From: Pseudoscleropodium purum
Lineage: Eukaryota > Streptophyta > Bryopsida > Hypnales > Brachytheciaceae
Reading direction: 5' to 3'
Length of the DNA: 64,000 nt
Assembly: GCA_963969395.1 (NCBI GenBank)
Contig: OZ017796.1
Coordinates: forward strand, 29,068,243 to 29,132,242
In this document: piece by piece, positions 36,001-47,230 of the stretch
How positions within the stretch are numbered: the stretch's first letter is position 1
Layout: every line of letters starts with the position of its first letter
Position numbers and translations under genes: made by a program
Notes under the pieces: generated by a model
What the model was told of the DNA's origin: nothing
Database searches by the model: none
Seen by the model: only the letters and a program-made list of their open reading frames with translations

Positions 36001-36783
36001 TTCAACCCTCTCTAATGACGGCTTTTCACCTACAAACCGATGGCCAAAGAGAGCGAGTTAATCAAGTCCTCGAGCAATTTTTGTGAATGTTTTCAACACA
36101 ACGGCAAGATGACTAGTCTGACTTACTTCCACTAGCTGAATTTGCCTATAACAATGTACTACATTCTACCACAAGGTTCTCTCCTTTCTATGCAACATAC
36201 AGATACCACCCAAGCTTATCAATTACAATGCCAACTTCTTCATCTGTCCCCGCAGCAGAAGAAAGAATATGGCTACTACAAACAGGTACATGAAGAACTA
36301 AAAATTATGATTCAAATTGCCAGAGAACAAGCCAAGCAACAATATGATCGTGGCGTTAAGTTGCAGCCTACCTTTCAATTGGGCGACCAGGTCATGCTTC
36401 GTCACGACTACATTTCAACCATGGCACCATCTAAAAAACTTGCTCCAAAATTTCTGGGACCCTTTCCAATCATTGCTAAAATATCAGATGTAGTTTACCA
36501 GCTCAAGTTCCCTAGAATGCTCAAGATTCACAACGTCTTTCACGTGTCCTTATTGAAGAGATATCAGCACGACACGATTCTTGGGAAATAAAAGGTAGCA
36601 CCGCCACCGATTATCACTCTTAAGGGTGACGTTGAGTGGGAGGTCCATGACATCTTAGATTCCAAATTTACGGGTCGATGGAAGAAGCTATAGTACTTAG
36701 TATCATGGGAAGATTATGGGCCAAACCAAAATTCTTAGGAACGAGTTGCGAATCTATGGAATGCTCTGGAGGTGGTTTGAGAT
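33092..36783 (+). pseudogene. pol relic: protease, RT, RNase H, integrase, chromodomain
   Basis: Protease: LVDSGATG at about 33281-33304. Reverse transcriptase: 33993-34840 with [23 protein letters not shown] and YLDD (34453-34464). RNase H: 34891-35253 with ETDAS and DKELLAIV. Integrase HHCC finger: HDAPFAGH (about 35551) and CDIC (about 35667). Integrase core: the first Asp is in VIADFIV; the second reads SNRG where SDRG is expected; the Glu in ERVNQ remains. Chromodomain: about 36625-36783 (EWEVHDILDSKF, then YLVSWEDYGP). At least eight in-frame stops and some frameshifts are present. Several stops sit where the family has Trp, Gln or Arg, so they are single transitions from sense codons. 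Confidence 0.9.
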
Positions 36784-36900
36784 TTCCACCATCAACATTC
36801 TCAAGCCCCAGCTCCATCCCGATTTCATAACCTATCATCCCTTGAATTCGCAAGTGTGTCACACAACAACAATAACGTTCGATCCTTAGAATAGGAGTAT

Positions 36901-37230
36901 TGTTACAACCAGGTCGTAACATCTGGACGTGTAAGTGACTAGAACATGGAATAGGGGCCCAAAGGGATAGTTACACCCTCGTGGCAGTTACAGGGAGAGA
37001 ATCCGAAAACTGTTGTCTTCCTTAAAGCTCAGTGAGGGGAGCCATGTCCCTCACTTATCATTCTGTCAATAAGAAGTATAGTTGCTAAGATTACTTCCAT
37101 GCCTGCTTGAATATTTACCTGTTAGCTTATATATTGTTGATCAATATTCCGAATCATTAGGGAACTTGGGAAATCATTTGATAAATGGGAGCGTCGACAT
37201 AAGCCTGAACCCGGATCTCGAATCCTGACA
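36901..37230 (+). repeat. 3' LTR of the chromovirus
   Basis: 330 bp, the partner of 31463-31792. It is preceded by a purine-leaning stretch (tagaataggagtat) that is a weak polypurine-tract candidate. The following bases TAGAT are the putative target duplicate. Confidence 0.93.
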
Positions 37231-38686
37231 TAGATGGTGAATAGTGTACTTTGTTAAAACTAAGTATTTTGTTCAAATAACTTCTCACACATCTACAATA
37301 ATGCTTGAATCTTCAAAAAGAAATTGTCCTTTATGCCCAATTTATGACCAAAGGGTTAAGAGACTGTAGGTTTTTGAGTGTATGTCTTGCAACCTATGTG
37401 TACAATAAAGTAGGTGACTCATTTCCAACCACTTAAGCAATTATCTATATCTAGAGCACAAAGTTTCTTGAGTGGGGAAATTTCCAATGTACAGAAATAG
37501 AGTTTGGAAGAATTCCATAATTTTTTAGACTTTTATTTTTAAAAACATAATTACTATGAATTTTTAATTGAAGATTTTATTTGACCTATATTGGTTACAT
37601 AGGTCTTCTTATTTCCAACCAAGGGTTGGTTGCAATATTGAGAGCCTTGCAACTAATCATTATGCACCGCAACTGTGTTAAGAACTGTGCCATAATTAAT
37701 CAATACTCAATCTCCACCTGATCAGAAAGAGATCAGCCTATATAACCAAAATGGGGGGGTGATCAGAAATAATTCAGCTACTATACTAGTCTTGTTCACT
37801 GCAAAGAAAGTGCAAATTGCAGTCTATGCAAGTTGTACAAGATACAATCATATCCGCATACTTAACTTCCAGTCTTGATCTTTTCACAGAAACATAACAA
37901 GATCCACGTCTCACGTTCTTGCAAGTTGGGTTGCAACACTCAATTCTTGGAAGTACCACACAAAAGTTCTGATAAAAACAAAAAACAAAACTTCTGATAC
38001 GAATGTGGATTATTTTGTGCTGTGGGGTCAACTAGAAATGCAGGCCGGGAATATATGGTAAGCACCAACTTTTGAGTGAGCACCAAGAATGCATAATTTC
38101 ATCAATAATTGCAAAGAATTTCACTTTTTTTAATCAGGAACACAGCTATGGCGTGAACACCATTACTACTCCACCAAGGAACGACCGACGTACTCAAACA
38201 GGCATAATAAGAAAACACTTGCTACACTAGTTAGGGTAACCGACACTGAGTGAGATAAATTACAGAGACCAGTGCTTGGAAATGCACAAACACGAAGGCC
38301 TTCTATTACCAATGAAAAAAAAATGTTTCAGGAGGTACGAGTGCTACCTCACAATCATAGTTCAAATGTGTTCACCCGAATGATATGTTCTAAAATTGTA
38401 CAGGGTCTGTGAATGATAATGGGTTGCAACAACTACAAAAACGGAACAGTAGAAACATGAGTAGCACTTAATTGTTATGCACCACTACAGTGATCTGCTT
38501 CTGTGGTTACCACTCTCTACTTTAGTTGCGTATGATTTGAACCCCTATTAAAAAAGAAGCCAAATAATTAATGAATTGGGGCGGCCAATCACTATTCTAA
38601 ACATGTGTTCTTTACAGGTACAAATTGGCGCCATCTCACAATCAATTTGTGTCGGTTTTAATACAATGAGAGAAATAGACTAGGGC
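37231..38686. other. No gene; spacer between the retrotransposon and the F-box gene
   Basis: AT-rich sequence without supported coding or RNA features. The part nearest 38686 must include the 3' UTR of the F-box gene (minus strand). Confidence 0.4.
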
Positions 38687-41235
38687 TCATTCCAAGGTCT
38701 CCGTTGGCCACAGTTTTTTCCAGATGCTGATCTCTTCCTTGGTTTTCAGTTTCCTGATACCGCCATAAAAACCTTCGGCTTCGTTGCCCTCCTCTCTGTG
38801 AGATTTTCGGTTGATGGCTGCCCGTCGCCAGCGTGAGCCAAGCGTGTACTGATTGAACTCCAACCACACCGTCTCTGCGTTGCAAACCCAACCAGTGCGT
38901 AAGTTTTATTAAAGTAACAGAGCTGCAGCAAAAAATTCTCAAAAGAAAAAAGTAAAACGTAAAACCGTACTTTCAGTAAAGTTAGACTGATTCACAGTAG
39001 TGGACACATGGTTTGCGTAGCCCACAGAGATGACCATGTCAGGTCCCACAACTGGTCTAATTCGCCATGTGGATCTTCTCGTAGGTCAGTTCCATGTTTC
39101 TACAAGGCTTCTTGCGCGCCTTCTACGATGCGATTCTTATTTAGTCTTTCTTCATTTAGGGTTCAAAATGATATAATATTTTATGGTAAAAAAGGGCATA
39201 TTGAGTATAAACTTACGACATTGCGCAACTCTACATTACTGGAAAGACTAAAATAGGATTAAGGTGAAGTGGTTAAGCCCTTTGGTCTTACAGCTACCTC
39301 AGAGCACCAAGAGCACCATAGGACTAAGGTAGCTGTAACACGTACGCAGGGAAGAAAAGAAAACAAATGACATACCAAAAGAATGACAGCGGCAGTGGCG
39401 AGAATTGCCATCACAAGTCTCGGCATGTCCCACCACACCATACCACCACCCTGCAACAACAATAACAACGAAGCAAATCAGACCAGACCAACAATTTTAC
39501 CTCCACACAAAGAGATTCACATTAGGTTATTAACGTGCAGAATATTCTCATGTTCGAATATTCTAGCACCGTACGCATGTTCTACTTGCCACCAGAATGT
39601 ACACTTGATCATGAAGAAAGTAGAAATACGATCAAAGTTGTTCAGCGTAAGTATAGATAATCCATGATTTTGTAGCTGACTACAGAATATTCACTCGCAC
39701 TTACAACCGTAGATTTGCAACATAAGAGTGATAAGGGTGGGGTACCATATGGGAACTCCTTATTCCTGCGCCATTGCACCTCAACATGATCCCCAGGTTG
39801 CAAATCAGTCAGACAATCGGACGCGTGCAGGTCATGGGCGGGGGTATCCAAGGGTGGAGCACGAAGACGCTCCCACCGGACTCCCTCTTCGACCACGATT
39901 GTTCGGGGACCATGGGGTGGGTACCTACAGCCACATGAAAACAATCACTCAGTCTCGATCTTTATCAAACCTTCATCAGCAATATCCTCAGAAGATTACA
40001 ATCTGGAGCTTGCCCTAGAGTGAGTACCTGGCCCTGAAGGAATCAGTTTGACGATCGTAATTGAGCTCTGCATCGTAACACGACAGCATGAATCCCACAT
40101 GCCCATTCTGCTACAAACATTGACAAATCAGGAAACACAATCAGTCAAAAGGCATCTACATCACAGAGAATGTGCTATTGTTGTAGAGTGCAAGTCTCTC
40201 TCTAGACTAAACTTTGGTAAGGATGGGGTGAATCCCATTCTGCTACGAACGTTGCCAGATCAGGAAACGCAATCAGTCCAAAGGATCGACACCACAGGCA
40301 GTGCGCCGTTGTTGCAATGTGCAAGTCTCTCTCCCTGCAAGTCTTTCTCTATACGAAAAGCAATCAGTCAAGAGAAACAACACCACAGAGAATGCGCCGC
40401 TATTGCAATGTGCAAGTCTCTCTCTATACCAGACTCTCTACAAGGAACGCAATCAGTCAATAGGATCAACACGGGATGTTGCAATGTGCAAGTCTCTCCA
40501 CAGGGAATGTGCTGTCGCTGCAACGTGCAAGTCTCTACGAACGCAATCAGTCCAAAGGATAAACACCACAAGAATGCGCCGTCGATGCAATGTGTAAATC
40601 ACTCTCTATGCAAGTCTCTCTCTAGCCTGACCCTTAGTTTCGCTCGGAGCAGCCTGCGTGCCCACCTCTCGATTGTAGACTTGCGCGGGGAACCAGAAGC
40701 TTCCGCTCTCGAGCGCCCAGTACCACGCCATGAGCGAGTCGGGCGGAGGCGAACTGGCCGGCGGGCCCTGCAGATTGAGCCACGTGAAGGGCCAGAGGCA
40801 CGAGAGCGGCCATCCCCACAGCCTCGGCGCCTTCTCCACCGCCGCGCCTTGTTCCGCCTGCTCGATCAGTTGCCTCTGCCACTCCTGGAACGCCGATGGT
40901 CCCACGATCCCCACCCACTTCTCCTGAAACAAGCTCTGCCACAAGTGGTCACTCTTGCAACGCTTCCGAAGCTCCTGGCACATACCCGCCATCTGACAGA
41001 GCGAAGAAGGAGGCAACCGGACCAGAATGCCTTCCAGCGCGAGCTCGGGAAGGTCTAAGACCGACATGCAGTCGGTTGAGAAATCGTCCTCCTCAACCTT
41101 GTTCTTGAGACAACGACGCTTGCAAAACATGGCGCCCAGACCCCACTTGCTGCTGCTACTGCTGTCCGAGTCGTCCTCAGCCGATGAAGAGGACCCGGGG
41201 GAGAGGAGCGCCAGCCACACCGACATCAGGCTCAT
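38687..41235 (-). CDS. Plant F-box protein (5 exons, 363 aa)
   Basis: Exons: 41235-40666, 40107-40028, 39924-39746, 39450-39376, 38874-38687; 1092 nt, all GT-AG. F-box proteins are substrate receptors of SCF ubiquitin ligases and bind SKP1 through the F-box. The F-box spans about residues 57-108 ([19 protein letters not shown], then CQMAGMC and SDHLWQSLF). The C-terminal region is the one known from plant F-box proteins of the At2g26850/At2g41170 type as I recall them: [65 protein letters not shown] and [20 protein letters not shown]. It shows no kelch or LRR repeats. Its substrate is unknown. Intron 1 consists mostly of a degenerate tandem array, and intron 4 has a 12-bp-arm hairpin (39288-39299 with 39327-39338). 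Confidence 0.9.
40108..40640. repeat. Degenerate tandem array filling F-box intron 1
   Basis: About six irregular units of 60-130 bp share aacgcaatcagtc(c/a)a(a/t)aggat, acaccacag, aatgcgccg and ttgcaatgtgcaagtctct. One unit also repeats cccattctgctac, which is the exon 2 acceptor with its first exon bases (true copy at 40102-40114, intronic copy at about 40232). The intron therefore holds a duplicate splice acceptor. Confidence 0.8.
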
Positions 41236-42387
41236 GCTGGCGTCGTGAGGTCAATTGGGGTGAGGGGTACGCATGGAATGGTGCACTACAAGACACACAA
41301 GCAAGGCAACTCTACGTCAGGAGCTGTACAAGAACGACGACGACGAGGAGGAAGAGGACGCGCAAGGACACGCAATACCCCAATTGTCCTTGGATACGGC
41401 TATGGCACCGCCACGGCATTGTCAAAACCACGAAACAGAATGTCCCCTGCTTCAGAAACGGAGAGCAGACGCTTTTCAAGAAACTATGGGTGAAAAAAAG
41501 AATCTCACAGTTGATGGAGGTTACTAAAGGAGGCGTCACAGGAAAAGAAGTGCAAGTATAAACGGAAAAAGTAGACTTGGCGGGGGTAATGGCGGAACAA
41601 GAGTGAAAGTGACGAAACAGTTGCGGAGGTTACCACAAGGGCGAAAACGATCGACCACGAAAACCCACGATTACGCGACAATGCGCCTCTCTCCCTGCAA
41701 CCGAATCATCGTCGTGGAGTCAATTTTCGACTTCGGTTAAGTTGCCGCGTGATCGTCACAACTCAGCCCCGCACGCAACTAACCGTAAAAAACGACACAA
41801 AAAGCTTCAAACATTCTCCAACAATTCCAAAGACCGTCTTCATAGAAAAGCACTCTACCCTCTCCAAACAGACTCCATAGCCAAGGAAAACCAGCAACAA
41901 TCGCCAAATCCTCTCAACTTCCCCCCCCCCGCCGCCAAATTTATTACCCAAAAAACCAGATCGTTCAGATCTCCTCACCAAAGCTGGTTACAAGCGCACT
42001 GCTCCCATCGCCCTCGCACCGTGATAGTGCACACAACGTCCACACCCCTTGATCGGTCGATCGCTTGTTGCAGCGCTTGTAGCACTGCAACCGCAAACTG
42101 ATGAGAGTTAACTTGCAGAAATGAATGTGCGACTGCAACAGAGGAGGGAAGAAATGGCGGGCGTTAGGTTCGGTAACAGGCGGGCCTAGCGTGAAATCCA
42201 CTAGCCGGACGATTGTGGCTGCAACTGGGGCGCGGCTGCGGTGGGGCCGCTGCGTGCAGCAGTCACAACGCAAGCACGCCACCCGTGGACAACGGAGCCT
42301 TATAGCAAACTAGCAATCAACTGAAGGGCCGGTCACGCTGGGCTTTGTAGCAAACTACAGAGTAGCAGACTGCTGTACATTGGTAAC
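41236..42387. other. Upstream region of the F-box gene
   Basis: GC-richer than the distal spacer to about 42300, with a poly-C tract near 41922-41931. Open frames on both strands lack domains. It probably contains the minus-strand promoter and leader of the F-box gene. Confidence 0.35.
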
Positions 42388-42800
42388 CGTTAATTGCCCA
42401 AAACTCTATAATTTTGCTTTTTAGATAGCTTCTGAAGCGGTTTAGTTTCATTGTCCAGTGTCCAAATTTGAATTTTCTTGTACCCATCCAAAGTACTTTA
42501 GAATGGGCTTCCAATAGTAAAAAAAATTCAAGTTTTAATTATAAACAAGGAAAAAGTCAGAAGATTATTTGGAAGGCCAAATTCTAGACCGCATTAAGAA
42601 GCTTCAATACAGTAAGTATACTACTCCACCAAATATAACTCTTAACTTTTCACTTCTTTGTATCAATGGAAGCACATTCTACAATATTTCAAACAGGTAC
42701 AAGAAAACTCAAATTTGGACATTGGACAATGAAAATAAACTCCTTCAAAAGCTACCTAAAAGGCAGAATAATTATACAGGTCTTGGCAAATTCCGGAGTG
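42388..42800. repeat. Foldback element (arms about 125 bp, roughly 78% identical)
   Basis: The stretch 42388-42515 is matched in reverse complement by about 42660-42800. Shared blocks include tttagtttcattgtccagtg against cattggacaatgaaaataaa, and caaatttgaattttcttgta against tacaagaaaactcaaatttg. About 150 bp separates the arms. It is a diverged MITE or foldback. Confidence 0.65.
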
Positions 42801-43714
42801 CGTTGAGGATGCCCTTGCCACTTCCAAACTGCACGAACTTACTGAATCAAAGATGATGGCTGCAGTAACCCTATCTCTCCGTCGCTACTCGGGGACGGTA
42901 TCATATATCCCATACGGAACCGTATCCCCTGTCAGTGGCACTCCTTCGTCCTTGAGTTCAATTAATTTTCACAAGTTTCTTCAGTACGTCTCCAGTGAGT
43001 GAGCCGAATACCCAAATACCCAAATTTACAAAAACTCCGAAAATCTGCCAAATTCGCAATACCAGATATTGTATCTTACTACAGATACACAAATAAGGCA
43101 AGAATGACGCGAAATTCGGCAGAATTCGTAGGCATCAGGCGCACATTCTTGGGTGGTCGCAAATCAAAAGTTCCATGTGTGGCGAAGAATAACTAGAAAG
43201 AAAAATGAGTGCCTGCTGCCAGTTTGTTTTTTTATGCCCATTTTTTTATTTCTTGGTCTGAAAATCAGTGGCAAATGTTTTACCCGTGAAGAGGAACTCG
43301 AGTGCGCATTGGAGGAGACTGATGAAGTAAGGTACGATGCTTCAGATTGCGCGAATTGCGACACAAGTTGCGGGCGAGTGTAACTTAGGAACGTGGAATT
43401 GTCAATGATGGAGGCGCTGGTGGGGGCTCTGTCTGTAGTGTACGTATCTTCGAGGACGTCTGTAATTGTAGTTTACCTTATTGGGAGAACATTAATTTCA
43501 TTGCGAAGAAAGAGATGATGGGGCACGTGCATTGCGTCGAAGTACGGCGCCGATGGCTTGACTGGCAGGCTGATTGCCCCCATTTCGTTGCGGCGTTGCT
43601 GGGGGAGACTGAGGGAGGTGAGGGGGGCACCAGCCAAGACCACCACTTTTTACTAGTTCCTGTGCCTAGTTATTGTTGGTGGACTGGTCAAATTTTTCAT
43701 ATATTTTTGTTGGC
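42801..43714. other. No gene supported
   Basis: Short open frames on both strands without domains; a GC-richer patch at 43380-43640. Nothing is assigned. Confidence 0.35.
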
Positions 43715-43800
43715 AAGTGAAAGGAGTTTCCAACGCACCAAAGAACATGGTATTTGGATACCATATGCAAAAGTTATGAAGGGTCAAAGAGTTTTTGAAA
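43715..43800. repeat. Short dispersed repeat related to 5918-6085
   Basis: It contains tttccaacgcaccaaagaac and ggataccatatgcaaaagtt, matching in order the blocks near 6017 and 5955. The function is unknown. Confidence 0.4.
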
Positions 43801-43914
43801 TTGGTAGAGGTTCTAAAATCGTTTCTTCCACATAGGTCTATATTGATTTTGGAGATATATCTAGAGTGATGACAATGTTTTGGGGTGAGTGGTGCATTAG
43901 GGGGTACCCACTTT

Positions 43915-43946
43915 AGGGGGGGGGGGACGGGGGGGGGGGGGGGGGT
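43915..43946 (+). repeat. Long G tracts (potential G-quadruplex)
   Basis: Two G runs of about 11 and 17 bases are separated by AC on the plus strand. They could form a quadruplex; run lengths may also be sequencing-sensitive. A C run of similar kind is at about 47234-47243. Confidence 0.8.
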
Positions 43947-43959
43947 AGGACTTCTTTTT

Positions 43960-44678
43960 ACTAGTTCCAAATTATTTGTACCTAGGAAAAATACATAAAT
44001 AAATTATTTATTGTGGATGATAAAATAAAATAAAATTGGAATTCATATTTGGAATCAAAGACCCTAAAATTCTACAAGAGAGATTATTTGTTGCAAGTTT
44101 GGGGAAATTTTTCATGGAAAATTGTCAAAATTTCCCATTGTTAGTACACTTAAGTACAACAATTGAAAATAAAAATAATTATCCAATTATCTCTTGAATA
44201 GACATTTAATCCTTTTTAGGGGTTAAGAAGTAAAAAATTAATGGCTAGAAATATGGGGCACTTGTAGTGATAGAAAGACAAGGTTATTATATGCACTATC
44301 TCAACATCACTACAAAGATATTACTATCTATTTAGAAAGGATGAATACATCGCTTTATCATTCTTGCAAATAAAATTATATCACTTCTAAACAATTTTTC
44401 ACCCCCCAATTTTTTTTTTCCAATACAATCTAATCCCCCAAATGCAAACACATAATGTAAACTATGTTCAAATGTTAATTATGACAAATTTAGGTGTACT
44501 TACCTTATCAAGGAATGAACCTACTATAGCCAACTTAAAAGCTTTTATCTTAGTGGAGAATTGTATCTACTTTGAGGTTGGTTAATTTTACATTTTTAAC
44601 GGGTACTTGAATCCAGATTGTAAAATTATTCAATGATGAAGCTCAAATGTTATTTGAATCTATAAAATCACATATGAT
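43960..44678. other. AT-rich repeats, no gene
   Basis: The stretch 43980-44160 shares blocks (gatgataaaataaa, ttggaattcatatttggaat) with 46200-46345 and 53280-53420, forming a dispersed family (C). No coding sequence is seen. Confidence 0.4.
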
Positions 44679-45332
44679 TTAACCTCTAAATGCCCAAGCC
44701 TTTTTTTGTGCTTTTAGGAATTTGCTCTAAATTGAACAAAAAGACAACATTTTGATAAATTGTATCAATTATTTTTGAATTGTCACCATAAAAATTCAAA
44801 CTAGATATGTTAAACATCACATAGAAAAAAAACAAAAACAAAACAATATCACTTATGGATTGAAAGATTATAATGTTTGATCATGAGGTGTTAAAACTAT
44901 GAAATTGATTTGAAGTCTTTCAATCTTTTTTTCACATGTCAAATCTAAAAAATTGGTCACCAAAAAATATGAAGTTGAAGGACATAACATGCATAACCCT
45001 GATAAAATTATGGCTATTCAAAATTTCTTCAAAAAAAATTTAAATGAATTTCTAATGTGAAATTTTCTCAAAGATCTAATATATTGGAGTCTCAATTCTA
45101 AGAGTTCTTAATACTATGGAAAGTCGAGATTGCAATGGACACCCTTTTACAAAATCTTGAATAGAAAAATCATAATCATTCATTTTCAAAATTGGATTTT
45201 TGATGCTAAACTAAACTTCAAATTAAATTTTCAAAAATGTGAACTATTAGAAATAGCAACTTGGCTAGGTTTTATTTAACTTCAAAGTATTGTTGACACC
45301 AAAATTTAGTGCCTCAAGCATTTAGGGGGTTA
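44679..45332. mobile_element. Non-autonomous TIR element, family A (about 654 bp)
   Basis: The left end TTAACCTCTAAATGCCCAAG and the reverse-complemented right end TTAACCCCCTAAATGCTTGA are imperfect terminal inverted repeats. The immediate outer bases (tga at the left, tca at the right) extend the symmetry, so no target duplication can be defined. The interior is AT-rich and noncoding. Partial relatives are at 1-290 and 3265-3715. Confidence 0.6.
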
Positions 45333-46438
45333 ATCAATTGAAATGTCGTACAATTTCACTATCAATGTTTTTTTCTCTTTTTGATTGAATGTATGGCCTA
45401 ATCAATTATGCTACAGGAGGCAAAAAAAAATATTCCTATAACGCTCACTCATATTTTGAAGAAGAAGAGTAACTTTGATCTTGTGACCAATGTGAATGAG
45501 GAGTCTGTTGATAATCTCATTTTTGAAATTATAGTCTGATGTCCTATTCAAACTTCCTCACATGTCGCTTTAATTTGTCAATGCAAAACCTCTTCCCTTT
45601 TGATCCTCATCAGACAGTTAAAAAAAAAAGAACTGTTCACACCACTCAGCTCTGACATGCATTATTTCAAGAGTTCATTCATCCACAACGAGGATCACCA
45701 AAGTCTGTCCAGAGCTAGTAATAAATTTATTACTCAAAACCCAAAACTCATCCAGTGAGGGATGGATGAACAGCCGAAATGAATGAGAATTTGAAGATTC
45801 TATCCAAATTCCGGAATTCCGGAATCCCGGGAAGTGGAATTAATGGCAATTGGGGAAGTTAGGGGACATGATTGGAGGAGTTATTAATTCGGCCCTACGC
45901 AAGTGGGCTTGTGTTGGAGACTTGGAGTAGCTTGGTCGGTATTTTTGATCATTTGTATTATTTTTATTCTTGCTTTTAGTTCTGGCCCACCTGATGATTC
46001 TTTGGAGTTTATTAGAAGATAGAAAATTCCATATTGGTGGAAATTAAAAATTTATTTTGGGACACGCCACGGAGGTATGGCCATAGGGCCTGTTTCTTCA
46101 GTTCTGCTTCTTTGTTCTTCGCGCTTGGATTCGTGGCTTGCGGTTACTGCCAGGGTGGATTGAACCCCTCGTTCCCATAGGGTCCCCTAGGTGGAATTTT
46201 TTATTAGTCACCCATGATAAAATTTGGAAATTTTGAATTTATATTTGAAATTAGAGGTCCCAAATTAAGTGTGGGAGGAGAAGGAATTCAAAATTAACAT
46301 GGAACAAAATAGGGGGCAATTTTTTACATTGATCTTTAGCTAGGGGGAATGGGGGTCAATTCACTACGGCCTTGCAGGCACAGGGGCTTGAGAGCTTGTG
46401 AGAAAAACAATACAACTTTCATGGCCCTAGTAAGTTTT
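45333..46438. other. Repeat debris, no gene
   Basis: The stretch 45800-46200 is less AT-rich and contains ccggaattccggaatcccgg (45810-45829). The stretch 46180-46345 is a copy of dispersed family C, also present at 53280-53420. No open frame is supported. Confidence 0.35.
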
Positions 46439-47230
46439 TAACCCCTAAAGTCTCAAACAACGGATTCTTGGCAACATGGATATTTTGGGTAGCTCAATAC
46501 AAATGGAATTTTTATTTAATTTCTTTGAAATTTTCATACAACATGTGCCCTAGGAATAGCTTTTAGGCCCAACAATTTTCATAACTTTTTGACTACATGG
46601 TTAAAATGTTATTGCATGATATGTAGTTTTCATTGCTTGGTAGATAACTCAAAAAAATTCTTAAAAATTTGAAATTGGTTTTCTAGATTTATATCATACA
46701 TAGAAAGCTTTGGATCATTCCATTTGGATTAATGAGGTGAAAGTTATGAGGAGTTTTAGTTTGTGGGTAGTTATGGATATTTCACTCTAAAATAAGCTTT
46801 GAAGTCCTTCATTTAACTCAATTTTCAATATTTTTTGAAAAAAGAAACATAGGATGAAGATTGTTTATTACAACATTTCGACTGTTGGGATTGGTGTTTT
46901 TCAATTCCATAACTAAATTCTTAACAATTTAGTATTTTGAATCCTTCTCTACTTCTCTCTATTTACTATACTTTTCCATTATGTTGTAAAATTCCAAATG
47001 ATCTAAAAATTTTCAAGCATGAATCCAAAGAAGCACAACCAATCCTATATTTTCTCATACAAATGTAACCTTGTAAAGTACAACTGCTTGATTTTTTGCA
47101 AGGCCAAAAGAAGGTTTTTTGTCAATTCAAATGCTAATACTTTGCAATCTACACAATAGAAATTTCTGAAATTTTTTCTACATCTTCTCAAACCAATGTA
47201 CCAAGAAGATGCAAACACCCATGCTCTATT
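46439..47230. mobile_element. Family B TIR-element copy, right end lost
   Basis: It begins tttaacccctaaagtctcaa and follows 16459-17300 block by block (for example tggatcattccatttggatt, then tttgcaatctacacaataga and tctgaaattttttctacatc). The expected right terminal repeat is absent and sequence similarity stops near a C tract at 47234. Confidence 0.5.

Larger units (their letters stand above)
31463..37230 (+). mobile_element. Ty3/gypsy chromovirus LTR retrotransposon, full length but inactive (5768 bp)
   Basis: Two 330-bp LTRs (31463-31792, 36901-37230) begin TGTTAC and end TGACA. The flanks TAAAT and TAGAT look like a 5-bp target duplication with one mismatch. The internal order is gag, zinc knuckle, protease, reverse transcriptase, RNase H, integrase, chromodomain, which defines a Ty3/gypsy chromovirus. 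By hand count the LTRs differ at about 38 of 330 positions, about 35 of them transitions, so the insertion is old. Frames are broken by many stops. No standard primer-binding site (such as initiator Met) was recognised after the 5' LTR. Confidence 0.93.

Noticed and set aside
39258..39340. tRNA-like sequence (gtggttaagccc) with a hairpin in an F-box intron
   Set aside because: It has no B box and no cloverleaf; only a simple 12-bp stem is supported.
40108..40640. CRISPR-like array
   Set aside because: The repeats are degenerate, vary in spacing from 60 to 130 bp, and lie in a eukaryotic intron. It is a decayed tandem repeat.
40048..41058. 336-aa plus-strand open frame
   Set aside because: It is antisense to F-box exon 1 and reads through its intronic tandem array. 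The minus-strand gene explains the region, with a recognisable F-box and phase-matched exons.
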